This document shows, piece by piece, positions 25,303-34,169 of a stretch of 64,000 nucleotides of DNA. Position 1 is the stretch's first letter. Each line of letters opens with the position of its first letter. The position numbers and the translations under genes are program-made. The DNA comes from Manduca sexta (Eukaryota; Arthropoda; Insecta; Lepidoptera; Sphingidae), in NCBI RefSeq assembly GCF_014839805.1, contig NC_051139.1:744001-808000 (forward strand). The letters are read 5' to 3'. The notes under the pieces are model-generated. The model was given only the letters and a program-made list of their open reading frames with translations. It did not search any database and was not told the DNA's origin.

Positions 25303-26239
25303 TAGGTATAATGTATATGTAGTATGTATGTTTGTTTGTTCCTCTGTCATGAAAAAACTATTGAACGGATTTGCATGAAACTTTACAGTAATATTGGTTA
25401 TACATCAGAATAACACATAGGCTATAATTTATAATGATTTGTCGAATTTGATCATAATATAACGATACATATAAAGTAAGTCGAAAAAAAAATCCCGGAA
25501 AACTCCTTCATGCGGGCGAAGCCGCGAGAAAAAACTAGTAATTTATATTTTTGTTTGAAGTCGATGTTAAATGTTTATGACTATTAAATTTTGTCATCTT
25601 AGGGACGGCAAATCAACTTCACTGCATCTTATATAGTCATTTCGTAAAAAAAATAATGCCATCTCTGAAAAGTTATCCCGACCTGTCTTTCTGTATCTTG
25701 GTGTAGACCGCAACAAGATTTTTGAACGATCTATTCCAGGACTGCGTTTGCATGCACTTGCGCACCCCACGACTTTCGATATTAGAGAGTGAGACTCAAA
25801 TGGCGGGGTTTTAGTCGTTAGGACGGTTTATACCGGCGAATCCAGCAGACAAAAAAGTTCTTAATCAAGCATATAGTGGTCTCTAATCTACTCAGCCATT
25901 ACTGATGGTGGACTAAAACAATTCCTGAGATACGTGGATTTTAAGGTCTCTATTATTAGATGAAGTTACTGCCCAATAGCCAGAATCCTTATCTAACAAC
26001 AAGATGCAGTTATGGTGTCGTGAGGCCACCACGTTATCTTCAGCGCAACTTCTACCCTAGAAACTAATCAAAATAAAAAATCCTCTCGAACTTTATAAAC
26101 TTTTGTACTCATGTTTAATTTATATTTTCTATATAATATGTTGTATTATAGCTCAGTTAAAGCAGATGCTCTGGTTACTTTACTTTCTTCCTTCTAGCAT
26201 TAATATTCGAGTGTATACATGATATCAAAATATACTCAC

Positions 26240-26350
26240 CTTCAGTTATAAATGACGAACACTATTCGGTAGTGCGAGCTCGCGAACGTTTCGCTTCGTT
26301 AGCCGGCGCGGCGAGACTGCGCCGTGTTTACTGTGCGGTTTACATCGCCT
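26240..26350 (-). promoter_or_regulatory. Proposed non-coding first exon and promoter of lipocalin 1
   Basis: On the minus strand a GC-rich stretch (centre about 26270-26330, many CpG) ends with 'ctgaag|gtgagtat', a strong 5' splice site with exon end at 26240. Together with the acceptor abutting the lipocalin 1 ATG (18645), this makes a natural 5' UTR exon. The transcription start is not fixed; the upper boundary is approximate. Confidence 0.5.
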
Positions 26351-27814
26351 GTCATACACCGGTAACATATTAATTCGGTTTTATACAGAACTACAGTTCC
26401 CTCGCGACTCCACACACGTGATAATCCTTTCCGAGATAAAAACTAAATACTTTTTTTAAATATCAAGTAGACATCTGACTATCTGGGCACAATGGGAGCA
26501 AATATCTAAGCAAAACTTTAAATAGATATATGGAAAAAAAATCACTACGCTCCAAAACAAAAAAATTACCGCGGGGTGTTTGTCTTTTTTGGAACGAAAA
26601 TCTCATTAAATCTGTGTATTTTTGTAGCATAAAATCACCTTGGGTTCTCTTTGTAAAAAATATTCATGTCAATTTGTTTGCCGCGAAATAAGAACAGACA
26701 AACTCATTTATAATATTAGTAAGGATTGTATGTGAATCCTAGAATATGTATGTGAATATAAGAATCCTCTCGTAGAGCCTCGTGTGATAGTAGTTTTCCC
26801 GGATTTGTTCTAGATTTCATGCGTCCGGGAAAAGTTGTAAATTCAACAAAAGCTAATTTAATATAATAATAGTTTTGCTTATGTGATAATATCACATATT
26901 ATAATATGTACGTGGTTAAAAAGTGCGCAGTGTGTATACAGGGTGGAAAAGGAAGACTTCTATTTTCATACTAGGCCAAGAAATTTTTATTTATTAAAAT
27001 TTTCTATAAGTTTAATCTAAATTAAATGATTACTTTTTCTCAGAAATAATTTAGTATTTTGATATTTAAAAAAAATCGGTATTTACATTTTTTTCTTACC
27101 ATTTAGTGATCTTGGAACTTGAAGACATATTTCCGTTAATGCTGCTAACGTTTCATGTTGTCTGTTCCTTTTATCATTTCGAAGCCCAAGCTACCATCTG
27201 AATTCCTAAATGAAGAAGTATTACGGTAGTCCCTTGAAACATGCATATATTTATGGCAAATCAAAAGCTAATTTAATGTCTTTGACATAAGATCTTATTG
27301 AATTTTGAATCGTAAGAACATCAACATTTTTATACGGTGCTACATTTTCCTTTCTATCTTGAAATATTAAATAGGTGCAAACCCTATAGCTATAAGCTAT
27401 ATAAGTTATACCATTATTGTATTGCCAGATCTAGAAACCGAACCAGGGCTTATAACCAAAAAGATATTTTTTATTTAAAATAATGTTACTTGTGGTAATT
27501 CTGTGTAAAGGTTGTCTCGCGGTAGTGACGCCATCTAGATTTGCTTGGTAGAGACTAAGAGCTCTTGATAATTGTTATCAAGTTTATTAGAGTACTTACA
27601 GATGGCGCGCAAGCCGTTATTATATATTTTTTAAATAAATATTGTTATTCATGAATTATAAACCTAAAAAACCACCTATTTCTCGTATAATTCATTTTAA
27701 AAAAGAAAATTTTATGCTCTACATTTTACAGAACAAGTGTATTATTTTAAAATAACTATGATTTGAACTCACATTATTTTAAGTCACGTGTACAATAATT
27801 TCGACAAGTCTTTC
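26351..27814. other. Intergenic region upstream of lipocalin 1
   Basis: AT-rich. There is a 'tacagggtggaaaa' motif at 26937 of a kind often seen at repeat ends. Otherwise no recognisable gene or complete repeat. Confidence 0.5.
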
Positions 27815-28113
27815 GACTGGGAGCGTGGCGTCTCCTGTAATCCGGCTACTCGGAGGTCGGGCTCAGAGGATGGTTTGAGGTCGGGATTCACTGGTGCTGA
27901 GTGGCCCATGTTGACTGGACGTCCGCACTAAGCCTGGTATTAATATGGGTCCCCCGGAGGAGTCTGGGGGATGCAGGTTGACTAAGGAGGGGCGAACCGG
28001 GCCAGGGGGGTAACCCAGCAGCCAAAAGTCCCCGTATCGGGCAGTAGTGGGATAGCGGCCGGGAGTGGGCGCTCAGTAACAGCCTGACCAATATAATCAG
28101 ACCTGTTCCTTTT
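27815..28113 (+). ncRNA. 7SL: Signal recognition particle RNA (7SL/SRP RNA), about 299 nt
   Basis: RNA scaffold of the signal recognition particle, which targets secretory and membrane proteins to the ER. The Alu domain is recognisable at the 5' end: GGGAGCGTGGCG, then CTGTAATCC (UGUAA motif) and GGCTACTCGGAGG. The S domain follows with GTCCGCACTAAG. Helix 6 is a stem CCCCCGGA/TCTGGGGG capped by the GGAG (GNAR) tetraloop that binds SRP19. Helix 8 has AAGGAGGGGCGAACCGG, a GTAA (GNRA) tetraloop in GGGGTAACCC, the AGCAG internal loop and CAGTAGTGGGAT, the SRP54 site. The transcript probably ends at the T4 run (28110-28113). Length matches eukaryotic 7SL (about 300 nt). No disabling change was seen, so a functional gene is favoured over a retro-pseudogene; there is also no poly(A) tail or target duplication. 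The precise 5' end is inferred by alignment with known 7SL. Confidence 0.93.
28110..28113 (+). terminator. RNA polymerase III T4 terminator of the 7SL gene
   Basis: The first TTTT run after the SRP RNA body, directly after 'cagacctgttcc'. Four T residues are the minimal pol III terminator. A TTTTTT run follows at about 28130, which could catch read-through. Confidence 0.65.
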
Positions 28114-29019
28114 GCCATTTGCGTGCAAGATTTTTTAAATGTAATTAATAATAATGAGGAAACGTGTGTAAATACGAGTGTACTTGTGCATTATTAGTTA
28201 TTACGGATATAGTAACATTAGTGTTTTTATATGTATCAGCACTCTGCTGACCTATGAATTAGTTTTGGCAAATACACATATTATGTAAATATATTTCATT
28301 ACCTACTATTTATATGTCAAGACACGCGTAGGTATTAATAATTATTGTATAGTAGCATTTTTATATGCAGGTGTACAGCACTGTTAAAGGTGATGGTTAC
28401 GCGCGGCACAATGTAGAGTCATTTAGTAATAAATATTATAGCGTATACAATTACACTCAATAACCCAAAATATGTATATTTATGTACCATTGAACGCTAT
28501 GGCTGAACTTGCATAATGCTGTGTGTGCATACTTCATTTATCTTCTCTAAAGATATTTATCATAAGTAGCATGAAGAATCTTAAAAGATTATTATTATTC
28601 GTGTTATATACTTAATATTACGTGTATTAATCGGCGGCTATACTGACGGCATATTGTATTTTCGAATGACGTCATATTTTCTATTCACTAAACTAAATAT
28701 TCTTACTCTTACTCTTAATGTTTTACTCGCCAGTAAAAAGTAGCCGTGATGAAATAGCAGTGAAGGGTAAGCTTCCTTAATCAAAGAATTTTCAATATAC
28801 GTCATTTAATAATACAAGGAAATATCTAATCTTTTCTCTTTGTAATAATAACTAGTGGCAGTCCAGAGTTCGAAATTCGGCCGTCGAATTTTATGTAACA
28901 CATATTTTGCATACATTTAGTTTCCTGCACTCGTCCATATGAACTTTAATTACATATGTATGACAAATCTCACATACAACCGTGCGCGCAATTCGTTTTA
29001 ATATTTTAAATTTTTATAA
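28114..29019. other. Intergenic, AT-rich, between 7SL and repeat block
   Basis: No gene, RNA or complete repeat recognised. Base composition is strongly AT-rich throughout. Confidence 0.5.
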
Positions 29020-29350
29020 ACTTACTAGCTTTTGCTCGCGGCTTCGCCCGCGTGAAGGTGTTTTCCAGGATAAAATTCCACTGTTTGATAAAAGTCTTGC
29101 TACATATTTTCCCGGTACTTATAGGTTCAAACTAATTTTATCTCCAATCTATAATTTCAGTTCAATCAGTCGAAAATCTAAGAACATTTATACAAACTTT
29201 CATCCCCTATTTTATCCCCTTAAGGGTAGAATTTATCAAAATCCTTTCTTAGGGGATGCCTACGTCATAGTAGCTTTATGCATGTAAAGTCTTAGCCCGA
29301 TCCGTCCAATGGTTTGGGCTGTTCCTTGATATATCACTGTCACCTTTGAG
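29020..29350 (-). repeat. Helitron-like family copy, minus orientation
   Basis: Its 3' end is at 29023, where minus-strand reading gives the GC hairpin 'cgcgggcgaagccgcg' then AGCAAAAGCTAG. The upstream part includes 'ttggacggatcgggc' and long pyrimidine-rich stretches. It is longer and more diverged than the 23945-25538 copy. The 101-codon open frame across it (28982-29287) is a shadow. Confidence 0.65.
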
Positions 29351-29399
29351 TTATATATTATATTAACAACTGAAGTTAGCTAAAATTGAGTTTCTCGAA

Positions 29400-29765
29400 G
29401 CCGATCACTATTTATGTACTATGTATTTTGAGACTATGCAATTTTGTCGCGTTCGCGATTCACTTTCACTTTTGTTGAGTTTCAGAACGCGATATTAGAT
29501 CCTCCAACGCGCACGCGAATTTGAACTTTATGCAGCGGTAATAAATTACAAATTGACTCTCCATTTTATTTAGAAAACGTTTGTATGGGAAATAGAAAAA
29601 TGCTGTTTTGAGGATTTTCCCGGCAATTATTAGAATTTTTCTCACCTTTTAAACCTTCCTAGACCTCCACGAATAATTCAAGACCAAGATAAGATAAATC
29701 CGTTCAGCCGTTCTCGAGTTTTAGCGAGACTAACGAACAGCAATTCATTTTTATATATATAGATA
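29400..29765 (+). repeat. Probable LINE (RTE-like) 3' end fragment
   Basis: The segment running to 'atccgttcagccgttctcga', 'gcgagactaacgaacagc' and a final 'ttttatatatatagat' resembles the 3' terminus of lepidopteran RTE-type LINEs as I remember them. No reverse transcriptase frame is present. Family assignment is tentative. Confidence 0.45.
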
Positions 29766-29826
29766 TTGATATATTCGTGTTGTAATTCGATATATAAACA
29801 GGAATATTATTTCATTACACGAAGCT

Positions 29827-30075
29827 ACGATTAGCTAGGGCGGCGATAGCCTAGTTGGTTGTGGAACGGACTGCCGAGACGAATAATAATAATAATATAA
29901 CGAACGAGACCTGCATACCTGAGAATTCTCCATAGGAATCTTGGAGGGTGTGTGAAGTCTACTAATTCGCTCTAGGCCAGCGTGGTGGACTAAGGCCTAA
30001 TCCCTCTCAGTAGTAGAGGAAGCTCGTGCCCAACAGTGCGACAGTATATAATACAGGGCTGATATTATTATTATT
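29827..30075 (+). mobile_element. Full-length tRNA-derived SINE with 13-bp target-site duplication
   Basis: Flanked by the perfect 13-bp direct repeat ATTACACGAAGCT (29814-29826 and 30076-30088). The head contains the A-box-like 'gatagcctagttgg'; the body ends in a (TTA)n-type tail. An (ATA)n expansion at about 29882-29898 interrupts the head. The unmutated target duplication points to a fairly recent insertion. A partial sister copy lies at 13740-13836. Confidence 0.85.
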
Positions 30076-30343
30076 ATTACACGAAGCTGTGTAAATAATA
30101 TGAATAAAAGACAAGTTTACAGTTTTCACTTTATTTTAATGTTGACTGTGACTATCACTGCTTACACTACACGATGCATTCCACAACATCCTGATATGAT
30201 CTGCCAGTTACTGTGTATTAATTTGGTAGAGAGTCAAGTATATAACTGAACGATGAGGCGAGTAGATCGGCTACGTATTGTTAACGGCCGCCAATAAACT
30301 ATACGTGGCTCATCAATCGTTATCGTATTGTGTTAGAGTCTTA

Positions 30344-30609
30344 CCCCCTTATTCATAAACGTATAAATTTTTTATCTAAGGATGAAGTAAATTTGTAATA
30401 ACAAGCCTGTTTCTCAGTGCCAAACGGCACTGAGAAATAGACATAGGGCCGTTGTGATTGGTTATTATTGTTGTATTTCAATATTAGCCAATCACAACGG
30501 CCCTACGTCTACGCACTGCGAAGACTGCCATGCCGTCAGCACTGAGAAACAGACTTGTTATCACAGCCTTACTCGATCGTTAGATAAAAAACGTCTATGA
30601 ATAAGGGGG
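30344..30609. mobile_element. Foldback MITE (PIF/Harbinger-like), 266 bp
   Basis: Flanked by TTA (30341-30343 and 30610-30612), a 3-bp target duplication. The ends are CCCCCTTATTCATAAACGT at the left and CCCCCTTATTCATAGACGT at the right (inverted), and similarity between arms continues for about 90 bp. Two further nested palindromes lie inside: 'ctcagtgccaaacggcactgag', and a 25-bp arm pair (30445-30469 with 30480-30504). No coding capacity. It sits about 225 bp beyond the stop codon of lipocalin 2. Confidence 0.85.
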
Positions 30610-30833
30610 TTAGTCATTAGATGAACGACCGCAAGCCCAGTATACTGGCAATCATCATAATCAAGTGATGTTAGGCTATCGTCAACTTCTTATAAGCCAT
30701 GGTTAAATATTGCCTGGGTTTTAACTCTAAGGTCCCTGTTGATGTACTGAATATAGAGACTAGTAAAAAGAACCTAATGTTTCAGAACCCAGACGATCTT
30801 AACCAGTCTAATATTTAAAATGACTAAATTCGT

Positions 30834-30839
30834 TTTATT
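30834..30839 (-). terminator. Polyadenylation signal AATAAA overlapping the lipocalin 2 stop codon
   Basis: On the minus strand the last codon CAA, the stop TAA and the next bases read CAATAAAAC. The AATAAA hexamer therefore spans the TAA stop (30837-30835). If it is used, the 3' UTR would be only a few tens of bases. Confidence 0.6.
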
Positions 30840-33800
30840 GAGAAGGTTCAGGCTCTTTTTTTTCTTCCGGCGATTTAGCCATTTCAGGTTTGGCTGGCTC
30901 TTCCATCTTCATGTCCTTCTTCTCTGACATGATTAGTTCAGGAACTTGCATGGGTTTGACTTCCTCTGCAGGTTCTGGTACCGCTGATCTTTCTTGTGGA
31001 ACATCCTCTTCTACGCTCACCTGTAAAATTATAATTTCTATTATACTACGGACAGGTAAGAATGCGTAACTTGCGTTGTAATTTATCATCATAATTTTGT
31101 AAGACATATCATATTATGTGCATATTACTTAGATATAAATCGAATGAACTTTACAGTGTGGTTGAAAGTTACAAGTATTTTATATTTCGATTGCTGGTTT
31201 TAAAGATTTTAAACTTATTTAATGCCACAGTAACGTAACAAATAAATTCATACCTCAATTGGCATCTCAACTTTTTTCTCACTCGTCAATTCCTCTTCGT
31301 CTTGTTCAACTGCAGACTTGACTCCGGGAGCCGCAGCGGGCTTGGGTAGGATGGTGCAGTCAGCCTGGCTGGTCTTCACGAAGAAAGTCCTAGAGATCTT
31401 GAACATATCCAGTACTGCATAGGCTTTCTGCATCGTGTCGAAATTAGCGATCCGTTCACGTGTCATCAGCCATATGTTTTCTGGATTGAAGAAAACGCAA
31501 TTAGTTTATTATAAAATCATAAATGGATAGCTACGGGGACGAAGCGAGCAATGAGCTCGTTATTGGTTATAAAACTGTTGGTTTGATCCTCTCACCGTGA
31601 TAATTGTGTGGCAAATCGCATTGTTTAATTTAGTTATTTCTTAGTCTTTGGTTTTAAACGTTTCCCAGTTGATATTAATAAATAGATTTGTATCCTTATG
31701 TGAACTGTGAAGGTAAGACGACGTATTGTGTGAGACTGTTGGTTATGAGAAGTCTTACGAGTGTGTACAGGACCGATGCCGCTGCAGGCCCACATGACCG
31801 CGTAGTTGTCGTAATCAGTGCTCAGAATGACGAATTCAGAGTCGTAAGGGAGCGGCAACGAGGAGTATTTGATCAGGATGCGACCCTCTCCTTCTCTCCC
31901 GTTCATTTGCAGGTGTCCTTCCATCACTCGCTTCAGACCAGTCCTAGTAAAATAAAAGTATATTAAAAGAAGTGTCAATACCTGACCAATTTTCATATAT
32001 AGCTTTTATCAGGGTTCTCTATTATACTAAAGGTTTTACAGACCGCCAAACCAGTCTGTCTGTCCAGCCGAGTAGACCATTACAAGTCCTCCAACTACCG
32101 TTCGAAAAAATGCGTAAAAATTTTGCACCCTGCATTTTCATGATCATGATTTATATTTTCCATGGATAAAATGGACTCTATATTTTAAGTAAGACCTCTA
32201 GCAATTCATCGATGAAAATTAATTCCATGAAATAGTTTTTGCGTGATGCGCGTACAAATAAATAGACTGACAGACAAAAAATATAATGACTGTTGTTTGG
32301 GTCTGTTGCTCCTAATCCCCGATATTAGATTTTTCTTCAATGTTTGTAAAGACCTTGGCCTGTTACAATTTTATTAAAGACTTTACACTCGAACTCTCCT
32401 CCATTTACTCCATAAATAAGGTGGTACGTACAGTGAGCTGGTGATTTCATTGGAGACGACGATCCTCCCCTCCGGCGTCGCCTCGAAGTTAGTGGCGACG
32501 CAGCGGGTGCCGATCTCGCCCACCGAGAAATACCGCTCGGCCTCATACCACGTGCCCAGGAACCGGTTCATCGTGAAGTTGGTCATCGGCTGAGTAAGAT
32601 GCATTCATTGGTTACAGCAGTTATTACAGAAGACCTAATGAGCCAGCAGTGAAGGGTTACGCTAGTTTTTTTTATCTGGGATAAGAATAGTAAGTACACT
32701 AGCTTACTAGTTTTTTTCATAGAGAAAGTATCTGTAATAAGCTGGTTGTCAAAACGAATGTGCCAAGAAATCCCCGTAGTGGGATAATTACAAATATTTA
32801 TCTGATTCGTGAAAAGTTTTCCATCTGGGCGTTTTGTGAAGTCCTGTAATTAGTTTCCATGAACATGTAAATATCTACTACCATTGTGTTTGAGTTTCTA
32901 AGAGTTAGGAAATTGGCACTTAGGAATGCTGTGCAATAGTATAGCATTACTGCTTGATTCTACAACCTGTATGATTATGCATGTGAAAAAATATATTATT
33001 TGTTTTCAAAAACCGTAACAATAGCTTTAATTAATAAAATTACATGGATATAAACTCGCGCATTGCTTATCGTGATGGAGAGGTACAATTAGAGTACCAA
33101 CAGTTTACCGAACTTTACGTATATAAAAAGAAGATTACATAGTTATAACAAGCTGTTCACAAAGACATATGAATAACCCTTGTATCGTATGAATGGAGTG
33201 GAAAGCGAAAGTGTGAGGTGTCAGCGACCGCGCCGGCTGGGAGCGCAACTGGTTCCACGTTGTCGATGGTCAGTGTTGGCGCGGGTTACACAAGCCGCTC
33301 GCGTCCGGGAGCACGGTCGAGGCTGCGGCGGACAGCCGACCCACTCAACCGCAATGCAAATGTATTGGCCACGATGTTTTTGTGCGTTATTCGATTGTTG
33401 AATATGGTATTTGTTAATGAGGATTAATTTGGATTTTTTAGAGGTATTATTTAGGCAAGATTAATAATAATATCTACTTATAAGAAATTATGATAATTTA
33501 TATACTTGGTTTTTACTTTTTTGTGGAGTTTATATTTAAATATATCCTATTAGTTTTTGAATGTTACTACGGATTGTTATTTTGAGATTTATAACATATC
33601 TTGTTAGTTGACCGCTGTTGCGCCTGCCAAATACAAGGTTTGCAAAAATCCCCAAAAAACTTTTATATGATATTTTTTTGCAAAAAATCTTATTTACTGT
33701 ACAGAAACGATAACTACAATTGTATTGTGTACCTACAATGATATTATATTTAATTTATTTTTCTAATATTATTGTGTACCTAGATAAGTTTTTATTTACT

Positions 33801-34102
33801 TCAAATAAAAATATGCATCAAGAATACAACAAATATCTATAACTTATTTTATGACTACAAGTTATTACCGAGGTACAATGAAATCGTAATAAAGAAGTTT
33901 GGTATAGAAATATTTGAAAACATTTAAATAACTTGTGTATAATTATAACCGACAAAACTAGCAATTAGAGATTTAATTTTAATAATAGCAGTACTAATGA
34001 CAAATGAACAGAAAATCATACCTGAAAATCGGGACACCATCCCAGCGAGGGGATCTGCGCAGACGCAGTCGCGACGAGAGCCAACACCGACAAGTACCAC
34101 AT
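30835..34102 (-). CDS. Apolipoprotein D-like lipocalin with Glu/Lys/Pro-rich C-terminal tail (lipocalin 2), 278 aa
   Basis: Secreted lipocalin, paralogue of the 13055-18644 gene. Coding exons on the minus strand: 34102-34022, 32589-32432, 31943-31759, 31480-31254, 31020-30835 (TAA); 837 nt, phases 0, 2, 1, 0. Residues 1-15 (MWYLSVLALVATASA) are a signal peptide. Lipocalin signatures: FLGTWYEAERY at 37-47, LSTDYDNYAVMWAC at 120-133, and IWLMTRER at 144-151. Cysteines C23, C57, C133 and C183 match those of lipocalin 1. After C183 the usual fold ends. From about 187 to 278 the chain continues as a charged, low-complexity extension (many E, K, P, with M and V), part of exon 4 and all of exon 5. 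Such a tail is not usual in the family. A TATA box and initiator lie just upstream. The ligand is unknown. Confidence 0.92.
33160..33420. other. GC-rich patch in lipocalin 2 intron 1
   Basis: The first intron (34021-32590) has a GC-rich block of about 200 bp with an octamer-like ATGCAAAT near 33353, then returns to AT-rich sequence. Short overlapping plus-strand frames here show no domain. It could be a regulatory element or an old repeat. Confidence 0.3.
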
Positions 34103-34137
34103 GCTGAGTGCTGGAGTCCGGAGGGCCACCACGGGAA

Positions 34138-34167
34138 TGATGCCTGGAGTCCCGGCGCACGCTTATA
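34138..34167 (-). promoter_or_regulatory. Core promoter of lipocalin 2 (TATA box plus initiator)
   Basis: On the minus strand TATAAG (34167-34162, within TTTATAAG) is followed 29-30 nt later by an initiator-like TCATTC, with the A at 34138. That predicts a 36-nt 5' UTR before the ATG at 34102. The spacing is that of a normal pol II TATA promoter. Confidence 0.7.
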
Positions 34168-34169
34168 AA

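Larger units (their letters stand above)
23945..25538 (+). mobile_element. Helitron-like non-autonomous element, split by a maT insertion
   Basis: The left part (23945-24004) starts TCCTACTAATATTATAAATG. The right part (about 25305-25538) continues with 'gaacggatttgcatgaaac' and 'ataacacataggctat', and ends in a GC hairpin 'gcgggcgaagccgc' followed by CTAG. The element sits between A (23944) and T (25539), with no target duplication, as Helitrons do. It has no coding sequence of its own. Diverged copies elsewhere in the window confirm that it is a repeat family. Confidence 0.75.
18645..26239 (-). other. 5' UTR intron of lipocalin 1 (inferred, about 7.6 kb)
   Basis: Inferred between the donor after 26240 (minus 'ctgaag|gtgagt') and the acceptor immediately before the ATG at 18644. 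It contains the AT microsatellite (19885-19933), a twin E-box patch (21292-21321), two SINE-like elements (22500-22705, 23537-23625) and the nested transposon block (23945-25538). The rest is AT-rich, with no recognisable gene. Confidence 0.55.

Noticed and set aside
27888..28118. 76-codon minus-strand frame
   Set aside because: It is antisense to the SRP RNA gene and reflects its GC-rich structure.
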